This document shows, in pieces, positions 30,774-40,764 of a stretch of 64,000 nucleotides of DNA. Each line of letters starts with the position of its first letter. The stretch's first letter is position 1. The stretch covers positions 20,411-84,410 of the forward strand of contig JANQFL010000097.1 of assembly GCA_028277845.1 (NCBI GenBank). Direction: 5' to 3'. The notes under the pieces were generated by a model. The model searched no databases and was not told the origin of the DNA. It saw only the letters and a list, made by a program, of their open reading frames with translations. The position numbers were made by a program, and so were the translations under genes. The DNA is from Sneathiellales bacterium. GTDB lineage: Bacteria; Pseudomonadota; Alphaproteobacteria; JANQFL01.

Positions 30774-31994
30774 CTAACGGGCGCCGCCGTTAGGACGGGA
30801 CGAGATCAAACTGCCATCGACGATTTGGTCGCTTGGATGGAGGATGACCTCACTTCCGTCGGCCACGCCGCTCAACACTTCGGCCTCTTGCGTGTTCATC
30901 TGCCCTATTTCGACAGCGACCTGACGTGCGGTTCCGGCCTCGTTGACGAACATGGCCCACTGGCTGCCGGCCCGGAACAGGGCGCTGATGGGTGCCTTGA
31001 TGACATCGGTTTCGCGCCACACGACAACACGTGCCTCAACCCGATAGCCATGCCCCAGGGTGGCCAGACGCACCGGATCTTCGGCGAAATCGATCACGAC
31101 ATTGACCCGTTGTTCCTCGATGCCCAAGGCAGAGACTTTGGTAAAACCATAGGGTTCCACCCGCCGGACCAAGCCGTTGAGCGTATCCTCACCGCCCCAT
31201 TCGTCGATAACCACGGTGTCGCCAGGGCGGATCTTCACCGCATCGGTGGAGAGGAAATCGACGACCACTTCCAAGTCCTCGGGATTGCCGATTTCGACCA
31301 AACCGGCGCCGGCGGCAACTACCCCCTGGCTCTTGCGCATGACCTTGAGTACCCGGCCCGAGACCGGCGCACGTACGTAAATACAGCAGGTCTGGTCTTC
31401 TCCGGCATCGCTGCCCGGCTCAATGAGGCGCGCCCGGGCATTGGCCAGTTCGAACCGGCGTACCTTCAGTTCGGCCTTGGTGGTATCCACGGCGGCCGAA
31501 CGGGTTTTCAGGTCCAGCTCCGCCTGTTCCAGGCCACGCTGCGAAATGGTGCCCCTTTCGCGCAGGGTCCGCGCCCGTTTCAATTCGGCGCGGGCGAAAT
31601 CCAATTGCGCCTGCGCCTTGGACACTTCCGCCTTGGCCAGGCTGAGAGCGGCCTCGGCGGCGCTGATTTCGGCCTGAATCTGGGCGCGCGTGCGCACATC
31701 GAGGAAATCCGGGTCCATCGGCCGCATGGTGGCGATGACCGTTTCGCCGGCCACCACCGGGTCGCCGACCTCGCTGTCGATACGCAGCACTTCGCCGGCC
31801 AGAGGCGCCGACACCTCGTAAACGTCATGCACCCGGGTCTGACCCTCGGCGTTGACCGTCACCTGCATGGGACCCCGCGTCACCTTGCCCAGGTCCACGG
31901 ATTCCGGGCGCGGCCAAAAGGCATAGACCAACGCTCCAATCAGCAAGGCGAACGCCCCGCCCCAGAACAATACTCTGCGAAACACGACTCCCAT
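30774..31994 (-). CDS. HlyD/DevB-like periplasmic adaptor
   Basis: MGVVFRRVLFWGG...; RGPMQVTVNAEGQTRVHDVYEVSAPLAGEVLRI; coiled-coil Ala/Glu-rich hairpin. Confidence 0.9.
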   Translation of the reverse strand: MGVVFRRVLFWGGAFALLIGALVYAFWPRPESVDLGKVTRGPMQVTVNAEGQTRVHDVYEVSAPLAGEVLRIDSEVGDPVVAGETVIATMRPMDPDFLDVRTRAQIQAEISAAEAALSLAKAEVSKAQAQLDFARAELKRARTLRERGTISQRGLEQAELDLKTRSAAVDTTKAELKVRRFELANARARLIEPGSDAGEDQTCCIYVRAPVSGRVLKVMRKSQGVVAAGAGLVEIGNPEDLEVVVDFLSTDAVKIRPGDTVVIDEWGGEDTLNGLVRRVEPYGFTKVSALGIEEQRVNVVIDFAEDPVRLATLGHGYRVEARVVVWRETDVIKAPISALFRAGSQWAMFVNEAGTARQVAVEIGQMNTQEAEVLSGVADGSEVILHPSDQIVDGSLISSRPNGGAR

Positions 31995-31999
31995 GGCCG

Positions 32000-34369
32000 T
32001 TATTCCCTCGTTTTCAAAACCGCAATCAAATCGAGCCTGTCGATGCGACGGCGCACCACCAGGGCGGACAGTAAAGTCGCCACCACCGCGATGACGACCG
32101 AATAGCCATATGTTGACGCCTGTATGGCGACGGGCACGCGATACAGCTCGGTGTCGAACGCCGTCGACATGACGGTTGCCAAGCCAAATCCCATGGCGCA
32201 GCCCAACGGCAATGCAGCAAGCGTCAGAACGCCCAATTCGCCGAGCAGGATGTATGACACCTCGCCCCGGCTGAAACCCATCACCCGCAAACTGGCCAGC
32301 TCCCTTCCCCGTTCCGACAAGGAGATGCGTGCGCTGTTGTAGATCACACCGAATATCAACATGCACGCGAACGCCACATAGAACGACGTCATGATGTTCA
32401 TGGTCTCGGCCATGGTCTTGTTGAAGGTGTCGATGGCCGATTGCCGGCGTAGGACGCTGGCAATGGCAGGCGTTTCCTTCAAGCCACTGAACAGGGCCGT
32501 CTCGTAGTTTGTATCGACGGCGATGTGCGCCCCGGAAACGGTGCGCGCTTCGTTCATGGCCAAATTGAGCGCACGCAGGTCCATGTAGGCCGGCGTACCG
32601 ATGTAGGTTTCAAACAGCCCGGATACCGGCAGGCGCAAGGTCGGCCGCTGCCCCTCCACAACCTCGACCGTCAGGATATCACCGCGCCGGGCCCCCAGGA
32701 TGCTGGCCAGCTTGGTGGACAGAAACAGCCCGTCTCCGTCAATGACGATGGGGTTGCTGTCCACATCGACCAGTTCGCTCAGTTCGCCCTCGGGTGGTAC
32801 GCCGAGGATGGATCCGCGCCGCTCAACGGTTTTGTGGTGATAGCGCACGGATACGGCGCGGAACGGTTCGACCGTCTGCACGCTGGGGAAGTGTTGAAGT
32901 TCGTCAATCACGCGGACGCCCTTGGTTTCGCTCAGGCTGACGGTGACGTCCTGATGCTGGGTCCGGAAAAAATACGTATCCACCAGATGATCGATGGCGT
33001 CGCGCCATTGCATCGACGTCACCAGTACCGCGACGGACAACGCCGTCCCCACGACCGTCAAGGCAGACCGTACCGGCCAGCGCGAGATGTGGCGTACGAT
33101 CATCAGGCTCGGCTGGTCCAGTACGCGTGTGAGTCCCAGCGCCTGCATCAATCCGCGTTTGTAGAGTGGCGGCGGTGGCGGCAGCATGGCCTGGGCGGGC
33201 GGCAGAACGACCGCCTGACGCACGGCCGTTACGGTGCCGAGGAAGGCCGATACCACGCTCACCAAGGCCGCCGCCGCATATACACCGGGATCCGGCCGAT
33301 ACAGCAGGAACGGAAAGCGGAAGAACTGGGCATAGATTTCCGTCATCCAGCGTCCCACCCCGGCGCCGCCGATATAGCCGAACACCACGCCCAGCAGGGC
33401 GATGGCTATGACCATTTTCATGTAGTGCCGGCCCACGTCCCAGTCGCTGTAACCGAACGCCTTGAGCAATCCGATCTGCTCCCGTTCGGTGGCGATGAGA
33501 CGCGATACGACCATATTGAGCAGGAACGCCGCCACCGACAGAAAGATGACGGGCAAAACCGACGCCAGGGTCTTGAGCGTTTCGATCTCGCCGTCGAGAT
33601 ACCAGTTGGAAATCTGGTCCTTGCGGGCGAAAGCGCCGGTGCCGCCGAACGGATCGAGCAACGTGTCCATGGCGTCGATGACATCGTCCACGTTGGTGCC
33701 GCGAAGCACCGTCACGGTCACGTCGTTGAAGGCACCTTCGAGATCGAAGGCGGCCTCCAGGGCCTCGCGCCCCATCCAGAAGGCGCCGTAGCGTTTTTCA
33801 TCGGGCATCAACGCCCCGGGCGCGATGGTGTAGATGTATTCCGGCGACAGGGCGATGCCGACGATCTGCAACTCACGTTTCTTGCCGTTGATGATGGCGG
33901 AAAAGGAATCACCCGGGCTGAAGCCGTGTGACTCGGCGAACGCTTCGCCGATGATGATTTCGTCGGGATGTCCGCGCCGCACCCAGCGGCCTTCCCGGAT
34001 GACGAGGTCGTTGAGCTTGGGCCGGCCCGACTCGGGCAGGGAAATCAGGCGCCCGCTTGCCGGCTCGTCCAAACCGGCGACGTCCAACACCACTTCTTCG
34101 ACGACCCGGGCCTCCACCGTCTGCACGCCGGGAATGCGGGCAATGCGGCCGATCAGGCGCTCCGGCGCCCGTTTGACCGTGGCAAAGACATGGGCGAAGC
34201 GGTAGCGCTCGTAATAGGCGCTTTTGGTGTCTTCCAACGAGGCGATGGCGCCCAGCGTCATGATGAACACAGACAGTCCGCTGCCGATGACCAGGGCAAT
34301 GGCCAGGGCCTGGCCACGGAGGCGCCAGAAATCGCGCATCAGTTTCCGGTTCAGAGCTCCGATTATCAT
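32000..34369 (-). CDS. FtsX-like ABC transporter permease
   Basis: 789 aa from MIIGALNRKLMRDFWRLRGQALAIALV; two FtsX-type membrane modules. Confidence 0.92.
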   Translation of the reverse strand: MIIGALNRKLMRDFWRLRGQALAIALVIGSGLSVFIMTLGAIASLEDTKSAYYERYRFAHVFATVKRAPERLIGRIARIPGVQTVEARVVEEVVLDVAGLDEPASGRLISLPESGRPKLNDLVIREGRWVRRGHPDEIIIGEAFAESHGFSPGDSFSAIINGKKRELQIVGIALSPEYIYTIAPGALMPDEKRYGAFWMGREALEAAFDLEGAFNDVTVTVLRGTNVDDVIDAMDTLLDPFGGTGAFARKDQISNWYLDGEIETLKTLASVLPVIFLSVAAFLLNMVVSRLIATEREQIGLLKAFGYSDWDVGRHYMKMVIAIALLGVVFGYIGGAGVGRWMTEIYAQFFRFPFLLYRPDPGVYAAAALVSVVSAFLGTVTAVRQAVVLPPAQAMLPPPPPLYKRGLMQALGLTRVLDQPSLMIVRHISRWPVRSALTVVGTALSVAVLVTSMQWRDAIDHLVDTYFFRTQHQDVTVSLSETKGVRVIDELQHFPSVQTVEPFRAVSVRYHHKTVERRGSILGVPPEGELSELVDVDSNPIVIDGDGLFLSTKLASILGARRGDILTVEVVEGQRPTLRLPVSGLFETYIGTPAYMDLRALNLAMNEARTVSGAHIAVDTNYETALFSGLKETPAIASVLRRQSAIDTFNKTMAETMNIMTSFYVAFACMLIFGVIYNSARISLSERGRELASLRVMGFSRGEVSYILLGELGVLTLAALPLGCAMGFGLATVMSTAFDTELYRVPVAIQASTYGYSVVIAVVATLLSALVVRRRIDRLDLIAVLKTRE

Positions 34370-34373
34370 GCGA

Positions 34374-35117
34374 TCACCACGACAGATCCGACGGCTTGAT
34401 CCGGTTTTCGTTGGCCCGATGATCGACGATGCGGCCATCGCCGAACACGATGACCCGGTCGGCCATGTCGGCCACGCCGGCGTTATGGGTGATCACCGCC
34501 GTGGTGGTGCCCAGCTCCCGGTTGACCCGGTCGATGGCCTCGAGCACCACGACGCCGGTCTGGCTGTCCAGCGCGCCGGTCGGTTCGTCGCACAGCAGAA
34601 TGTCGGGCTGTTTGGCGATGGCGCGGGCGATGGCGACCCGCTGCTGTTCGCCGCCCGACAACTGGGCGGGAAAGTGATTCATGCGCTCGCCCAGGCCCAC
34701 GATGGTCAGCGCCTCTTCGGGTTTAAGGGGATTGCGGGCGATTTCCGTGACAAGCGAAACATTTTCCCGCGCCGTCAGGCTGGGAATCAGATTGTAGAAC
34801 TGGAAGACGAAACCCACATGGTCCCGCCGGTAGCGCGTCAGCTCCGACTGGGTTATGGCCGAAAGCTCCCGGTCACGGAAAAAAACCTGGCCGTCACTCG
34901 GACTGTCCAGACCACCGAGAATATTCAGCAATGTGGACTTGCCACTGCCGGACGGGCCCAGCAGAACCGCCAGTTCGCCTGAGAACAATTCCAGGTCGAT
35001 ACCCCTGAGGGCATGCACTTCGACATCGCCGGTGCGGTACACCTTGGTCACGCCGACGGTACGCAGGGCAGACGCCGGCGTGGCGTCGGGCGTGGCTTTT
35101 CCGGTGACTGACAACAT
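34374..35117 (-). CDS. ABC transporter ATP-binding protein (LolD/MacB/DevA-like)
   Basis: [43 protein letters not shown]. Confidence 0.95.
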   Translation of the reverse strand: MLSVTGKATPDATPASALRTVGVTKVYRTGDVEVHALRGIDLELFSGELAVLLGPSGSGKSTLLNILGGLDSPSDGQVFFRDRELSAITQSELTRYRRDHVGFVFQFYNLIPSLTARENVSLVTEIARNPLKPEEALTIVGLGERMNHFPAQLSGGEQQRVAIARAIAKQPDILLCDEPTGALDSQTGVVVLEAIDRVNRELGTTTAVITHNAGVADMADRVIVFGDGRIVDHRANENRIKPSDLSW

Positions 35118-35235
35118 ACGCGATTCCCGATGACCCAATCCGAGGCATATTGTACCGGATTTCGTCCCAAGGAAGATTGATGCTGATCATTACAGGCGTC
35201 ACGCCATAAGACGGGACGGTACCCTTATCGGGGCC

Positions 35236-35310
35236 CTATCCGCACTTGGAACGGGCGCAGCCCGTACAGGTATCGCAGCCTTCCCGGCGCAGCAATGACG
35301 GCCGGCCGCA
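35236..35310 (-). pseudogene. Orphan C-terminal zinc/thiol tail of nrdJ
   Basis: Translates CGRPSLLRREGCDTCTGCARSKCG*, matching the intact NrdJ end CGQPSLLRQEGCDTCTSCAYSKCS*; about 61/75 nt identical by hand alignment; no start codon, in-frame stop upstream. Confidence 0.88.
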
Positions 35311-35604
35311 AGCTGATTAGAAGATTCGGCATACACCATCTTGCGATGGTTGTGTCAGCGCCGATTCGGACTTGGCTCTTCATTTAGGAGACGGCGGTGC
35401 AAAGTCCGTGTCTTCATCGGATGGTGTGTTTCCGCGCATGTACTCGATGACGGGCGTAATCCGGGAATCGCCGGGAACGGACTGTAAACCCACACACCTT
35501 TGGCTTGCGATTGCCGCAGCCGCTCATCTTCCCTTCGTTTCACGGCAAAATGCCCCGTTTTGGGCTTGCTAAAGCTTTCTGTTGCGAATAGTTATCATTA
35601 TCCT

Positions 35605-35619
35605 TGAGAATGAGTATCA
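35605..35619. promoter_or_regulatory. Candidate iron-responsive box (Fur 7-1-7 / TGA-N9-TCA)
   Basis: TGAGAATGAGTATCA upstream of 35680; two mismatches to TGATAATNATTATCA; fits TGA-N9-TCA. Confidence 0.6.
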
Positions 35620-35679
35620 ACTGCATAATGAAAGGGATGTTCCCTCATCCTTTGCACACTCACCAGAGAGGCGACAACG

Positions 35680-37107
35680 ATGCGCAAATTCTTATCCGTG
35701 GGGGTATCCACCCTGGCTATCTCCATGATCGGCTCCGCTGCTTTGGCGGATGGCCAGGTTTATTCAAACTTCCCGGTTACGTTGAAGAACTACGAGGGCA
35801 AAAAGAAAACCTCGGTGTCCTATACGGGCCAGATCGCCCGCCACGCGCTGCATGATTCGTTGAAGAAGCTCGCGGGCAAGGGGAACGGCCAGCCGAATCC
35901 CGAACTCAAGGCGAAAATGATGTCCTATTTCGCCGGTAAGGACAAAGGCCGCGCGATTGTGGCTCCGGCGACCAAAGGGCCTTTTGCCGTCAAACAAAAG
36001 GGCGTCGATGATATCAGCGGCGGGAAGAATCTTGCCGGCAAGACCTACAAAGGCACAATCACCGGCATGCCGAACAACATGACGGGTCCCGATCTGCTGA
36101 ACTTCTGGATCGACAAGGCGTCATCCGCCGACAAAGGCTATGACCTGACTAATGGCTACAACTACCCGCAATTGATCTCCAAGTTCATCATGGGCGCGGT
36201 GTTCTACAACCAGGCGGTCGACGGCTACTTGGACGAATATCTCAGCGCTGAGAAAAAACCGAACGACAAGCCCTACAAGAAGGGTGCGGCCTACACCGGC
36301 AAGGAACATGCCTGGGATGAGGCGTTTGGCTACTTCGGCGCACCCGCCCACACCTTGAGTCTGACGCCTAGCCAAGTGTACCAAATCGCCAAACAGGGTT
36401 CCAAATCCAAGGATCCGAAGGACGCCCTGGGCTTTGCCGATTTCAACAAGGACGGCATGGTCGATCTGAAGTCCGAAATGGTCTTTGCGCCCGCCTACTA
36501 CGCGGCCGGCGCCGACAAGGGCGGCAAAACCAAATACATGCATACCATTACCGGCGCATTCCTGGACGGCCGTAAACTGCTGGCCGCCGCCAAGGGCGAA
36601 AAGCTGAGCGACGCCCAGCGCGGCCAACTGCGCGGTTATGCATCCGTCATCGAGAACAACTGGGAAGGCACCCTGGCCGAGGCCACCTTCAAATATGCCG
36701 GGTCCGTTTACAAGGACATGGTCAAACTGAAGGGTATGAAGGCCACGGACGACGGCTACACCAAGACCCTGAAGAATTACGTCAAGCACTGGGGCGAATT
36801 GAAGGGCTTCAGCCTGGCCCTGCAGACGGGCAAGAAAAATCTGGGCGGCACGGCCAGCACGTTGAACATCCTGGTCGGTTTCGGCCCGGTCATGCCCGAC
36901 GGCCAACAGGTCGTCAACATTGATGGCGGCGGAAAGTACGTCCGCGCCGGTGGCGTCACCTGGGGCAACTACATGAAGAACATGCTTAAGGTGCAAAACC
37001 TGTTGGTCAAGGACCTGAGCGTCAAGGCCCGCGCCAACGACATGACCAAGGAAATGGACGCGTTGACCAAGGCCTTGGGCGAAAGCGAAAGTGCTGAAAA
37101 CGACTGA
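35680..37107 (+). CDS. DUF4856 domain-containing exported protein
   Basis: 475 aa; signal peptide; KEHAWDEAFGYFGAP motif. Confidence 0.75.
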   Translation: MRKFLSVGVSTLAISMIGSAALADGQVYSNFPVTLKNYEGKKKTSVSYTGQIARHALHDSLKKLAGKGNGQPNPELKAKMMSYFAGKDKGRAIVAPATKGPFAVKQKGVDDISGGKNLAGKTYKGTITGMPNNMTGPDLLNFWIDKASSADKGYDLTNGYNYPQLISKFIMGAVFYNQAVDGYLDEYLSAEKKPNDKPYKKGAAYTGKEHAWDEAFGYFGAPAHTLSLTPSQVYQIAKQGSKSKDPKDALGFADFNKDGMVDLKSEMVFAPAYYAAGADKGGKTKYMHTITGAFLDGRKLLAAAKGEKLSDAQRGQLRGYASVIENNWEGTLAEATFKYAGSVYKDMVKLKGMKATDDGYTKTLKNYVKHWGELKGFSLALQTGKKNLGGTASTLNILVGFGPVMPDGQQVVNIDGGGKYVRAGGVTWGNYMKNMLKVQNLLVKDLSVKARANDMTKEMDALTKALGESESAEND

Positions 37108-37155
37108 TGTTCTTGCCCTCGCCGGCGTTACCGGCGGGGGCAACTCATCCCGGTA

Positions 37156-38211
37156 ATGGAAAGCCTACTACTCGACTACCTCGATCGCGTCGGCGATATG
37201 TTTGCCAACCCACAGAAACGGGTTTTCGTGGGGTATCTCGCATCGTCTTTCGTGATCGCCGCCGCGTTTTTTTTCCTGACTCGCCGGCTTTCCTTTCCGT
37301 TCATATGCAAGGCCCTTTTTGACAAAAAGGTTTGGTGGTCAGCGTCCGCCAAAGGGGACTACAAACTCCTCCTGATCAACCAGGCGGTCATGATGGGGCT
37401 TGGCCCGCGTTTGATCGGCAAGCTGGCGGTCGCCACGCTGCTGTTCGAGAGCCTGCATGTCTGGTTCGATGGCCGCGTTCTGATCTGGACCGATGCACCC
37501 GGCTGGGTCATCGCGTTCCTGTTCACTGTGACGGTATTCTTGCTGGACGATGTCACCAAATACTGGCTGCACCGTATCCTGCACCGTTGGCCCGTCCTAT
37601 GGGCGTTCCACAAAGTGCACCACACGGCCGAGACATTGACGCCGTTTACGGTGCTGCGAACCCATCCGGTGGAGGCCGTGCTGTTCACCCTGCGCGCGAC
37701 GCTGGTGCATGCGGTGGCTATCGCGACGTTCCTCTATTTCTTCGGTGACCGCGCAACGCTGATCGCGGTTCTAGGGGCCAACGCCTTTCTGTTCGCTTTC
37801 AATGCGTTGGGTTCGAACCTGCGCCATTCCCATGTGTGGCTGCGCTACGGCCGGCTGGTCGAACACGTCCTGATCTCCCCCGCGCAACACCAAATTCATC
37901 ATTCCATCGAATCCCGGCATTGCGACCGGAATTTCGGTGCCGTTTTGGCCCTTTGGGATTGGATGGGAGGTAGCCTCGAGGTGGCGGAACGCAAAAGGAA
38001 TTTCGCTTTGGGTGTCGCGGGCCATCGAGGCAATCGTAACAACCTAGAATCGCTCTACCTCGTGCCTTTCGTAGAGTCGTATCAGAGTATAAAACACCCG
38101 CTGAGGGCCATTCTCGGACCTTTAACACGGCGCGGGAGAATGCCTGAATCCGGCCGACAAGCGGATATCTTGACTATGGGTCCGCGTCCCAAGCCCTCGT
38201 CAAGACCTTAA
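37156..38211 (+). CDS. Sterol desaturase / fatty acid hydroxylase family protein
   Basis: His boxes HRILHR, HKVHH, HQIHHS; stop overlaps the nrdJ stop at TTAA. Confidence 0.9.
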   Translation: MESLLLDYLDRVGDMFANPQKRVFVGYLASSFVIAAAFFFLTRRLSFPFICKALFDKKVWWSASAKGDYKLLLINQAVMMGLGPRLIGKLAVATLLFESLHVWFDGRVLIWTDAPGWVIAFLFTVTVFLLDDVTKYWLHRILHRWPVLWAFHKVHHTAETLTPFTVLRTHPVEAVLFTLRATLVHAVAIATFLYFFGDRATLIAVLGANAFLFAFNALGSNLRHSHVWLRYGRLVEHVLISPAQHQIHHSIESRHCDRNFGAVLALWDWMGGSLEVAERKRNFALGVAGHRGNRNNLESLYLVPFVESYQSIKHPLRAILGPLTRRGRMPESGRQADILTMGPRPKPSSRP

Positions 38212-40547
38212 CTGCATTTGGAATAGGCGCAACTGGTGCAGGTGTCGCAGCCTTCCTGGCGCAGCAATGACGGTTGGCCGCAGCGCGGGCAACTGCGGAA
38301 CCGGGTATTGGTCCCGTCCACGGTGTCGTTGACCGCCTTTTGCAGGCTTTCCTCGCGTTCTTCCTTGGGGTCCTTGATGAACCCGATGTTGATCAGATGC
38401 TGTTCGATGACGTCGCCGATGGCCGCCAGCAGCGACGGCACGTAACGGCCGGCGACCCAATGGCCGCCGCGCGGATCGAACACCGCCTTCAATTCGTCGA
38501 CCACAAACGAGACGTCGCCGCCGCGGCGGAACACGGCCGACATCATGCGGGTCAGCGCCACGGTCCAGGCGTAGTGCTCGGTATTCTTGGAATTGATGAA
38601 CACCTCGAACGGCCTGCGGCGGCTGTCCTGCACGATATCGTTGATGGTGATATAGATGGCATGGTCGCTTTCCGGCCAGTGCACCTTGTAGGTCTGGCCG
38701 GGCAACACGCCGGGCCGGTCAAGGGGCTGTGTGATGTGCACCACCTTGGCGCTCTCGTCGGGCTGGATTTCAGTGACGGTATCGCCGGCCGGCGTCTTCA
38801 GCGGCAGTTCGGGCTGGCGGGCATCGGCTTCCTCGTCCTTCTTGGTTTCCAACACGGCGCCGGTCACCGGATTGGGCCGGTACGTGGTGCAGCCCTTGCA
38901 TCCCATGTCGTAGGCGGCGCCGTAGACGTCCTTGAAGTCCTCGAAGGAGATTTCTTCCGGCAGGTTGATGGTCTTGGAGATCGAACTGTCCACATACTCC
39001 TGCACCGCCGCCTGCATGCGCAGATGGTCCATGGGCGTAAGCTGCTGGGCGTCGACAAAGTAGTCCGGCAGCCCCGCCGATTCGTCGCCGGCATAGCCGG
39101 TCAGCCGGCGGTACAGGCGGTAGGCATGATCGCTGACTTCCTCCTGCTGGCGGCTGCCGTCGGGCATGAGCACATTGCGCAGATAGGAGAAACTGAACAC
39201 CGGCTCCAACCCCGAAGAGACGTTGTCGGCGAGCAGCGAAATGGTGCCGGTCGGCGCCACCGAGGTGACCAGGGCGTTGCGCATGCCGTGGGCGGCGATG
39301 GCGTCGATCACATCCTCGTCCATGCCCGCCAGGGTCTGGCTGGCCAGATACTGATCCTTGTCGTATAGCGGGAAAGCACCCTTTTCCGCCGCCAATTCGG
39401 TGCTGGCCAGATAAGCCGCCCGCGACAGGGACTTCATCCAAGACCGGGTCAGAGCCACGGCACGGTCGGAGCCGTAACGGGCGCGGCACATGATCAGCGC
39501 GTCGGCCAGACCGGTGATGCCCAGGCCGATGCGGCGCTTGGCGTTCGCTTCCTCCTGCTGTCGCGGCAAGGGGAATTGGGACACATCGATGGCGTTGTCC
39601 AGCATACGCACCGCCGTCGCCACCAGGTCGGAGAGTTCGTCCTCGTCGATGCGGGCGGTTTCTCGGAACGGATCCTTGACCAGCCCAGCCAGGTTGATCG
39701 AGCCCAGGAGGCAGGCGCCGTAAGGCGGCAGGGGCTGTTCACCGCACGGATTGGTCGCGGCGATGGTTTCGCAATAGGCCAGGTTGTTCATGCGGTTGAT
39801 GCGGTCGATGAAAATGACGCCCGGTTCGGCGTAGGCGTAGGTCGCCCGCATGATGGTGTCCCACAGCTCCCGCGCCTGCAGAGTCTTGTAGGTGGTGCCG
39901 CCGAATGTGAGCTGCCAGGGGCCGTCCTCGCGCACCGCCTGCATGAAATCGTCGGTCACCAGCACCGAAAGATTGAACATGCGCAGCCGGCCGGCCTCCT
40001 GCTTGGCGGCGATGAAGTCCTCGATGTCGGGGTGATCGCAACGCATGGTCGCCATCATGGCGCCGCGGCGGTGGCCGGCGCTCATGATGGTACGGCACAT
40101 GGAGTCCCAGACGTCCATGAAGCTGAGCGGCCCCGACGCATCGGCGCCGACCCCCTTGACCGCCGCGCCCTTGGGCCGGAGCGTCGAGAAATCGTAACCG
40201 ATGCCGCCACCCTGCTGCATGGTCAGGGCCGCTTCCCGCAAATGGGTGAAAATGCCCGACATGTCGTCGGGAATGGTGCCCATGACGAAGCAGTTGAACA
40301 GGGTTACGTCACGGCCCGTGCCCGCGCCGGCGATGATGCGCCCGGCGGGCAGGAAGCGGAAATCCTCCAGCGCGGAATAGAACGTATCCGACCACGCCGC
40401 CGTGTCGCCTTCGGCCTCGGCCAGGGAGTCGGCTATGCGCCGCCAGGATTCCTCCATGGTATGGTCGATCGGTGTGCCGTCCGCCGCCTTGAAACGGTAC
40501 TTCATATCCCAAATTTGCTGCGAAATCGGTGCGACGGTCGTCGGCAT
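38208..40547 (-). CDS. nrdJ: Class II (adenosylcobalamin-dependent) ribonucleotide reductase
   Basis: 779 aa; NPCGEQPLPPYGACLLGSINL; C-terminal CPRCG...CDTCTSCAYSKCS. Confidence 0.95.
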   Translation of the reverse strand: MPTTVAPISQQIWDMKYRFKAADGTPIDHTMEESWRRIADSLAEAEGDTAAWSDTFYSALEDFRFLPAGRIIAGAGTGRDVTLFNCFVMGTIPDDMSGIFTHLREAALTMQQGGGIGYDFSTLRPKGAAVKGVGADASGPLSFMDVWDSMCRTIMSAGHRRGAMMATMRCDHPDIEDFIAAKQEAGRLRMFNLSVLVTDDFMQAVREDGPWQLTFGGTTYKTLQARELWDTIMRATYAYAEPGVIFIDRINRMNNLAYCETIAATNPCGEQPLPPYGACLLGSINLAGLVKDPFRETARIDEDELSDLVATAVRMLDNAIDVSQFPLPRQQEEANAKRRIGLGITGLADALIMCRARYGSDRAVALTRSWMKSLSRAAYLASTELAAEKGAFPLYDKDQYLASQTLAGMDEDVIDAIAAHGMRNALVTSVAPTGTISLLADNVSSGLEPVFSFSYLRNVLMPDGSRQQEEVSDHAYRLYRRLTGYAGDESAGLPDYFVDAQQLTPMDHLRMQAAVQEYVDSSISKTINLPEEISFEDFKDVYGAAYDMGCKGCTTYRPNPVTGAVLETKKDEEADARQPELPLKTPAGDTVTEIQPDESAKVVHITQPLDRPGVLPGQTYKVHWPESDHAIYITINDIVQDSRRRPFEVFINSKNTEHYAWTVALTRMMSAVFRRGGDVSFVVDELKAVFDPRGGHWVAGRYVPSLLAAIGDVIEQHLINIGFIKDPKEEREESLQKAVNDTVDGTNTRFRSCPRCGQPSLLRQEGCDTCTSCAYSKCS

Positions 40548-40688
40548 GCCGGCATAAACCCTTCGAAAATGACGTGTGTATTATGGATGAACCGCGGAAA
40601 TTGCGGGAGTAATAGTTTACGGTGGCACACGATGCCGGTCAAGTAATGTTCCCGTTATGTTTCAACAGGAATCATTATCTATAAACTA

Positions 40689-40709
40689 TTGATATTTATA
40701 TAATATCAA
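40689..40709. repeat. Inverted repeat TTGATATT-tatat-AATATCAA
   Basis: Perfect 8-bp arms in the intergenic region upstream of nrdJ. Confidence 0.6.
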
Positions 40710-40746
40710 AGACTATTCACGCTTTACACGTGTTTTCAGACAGCAC

Positions 40747-40755
40747 TTATCCACA
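40747..40755 (+). promoter_or_regulatory. Consensus DnaA box TTATCCACA
   Basis: Exact 9/9 match, about 200 bp upstream of the nrdJ start. Confidence 0.6.
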
Positions 40756-40764
40756 GGTTCGGAT

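Noticed and set aside
35311-35560. Additional reading VGLQSVPGDSRITPVIEYMRGNTPSDEDTDFAPPSPK* near the orphan nrdJ tail
   Set aside because: No start codon or recognisable family; too weak to call, though it may be another decayed fragment.
37803-37825. tRNA T-loop-like GGTTCGAACC
   Set aside because: Lies inside the desaturase coding sequence; no cloverleaf around it.
40640-40764. Chromosomal replication origin (AT-rich stretch plus DnaA box)
   Set aside because: Only one consensus DnaA box and no origin-associated neighbours (dnaA, parAB, hemE); a promoter role for nrdJ is more likely.
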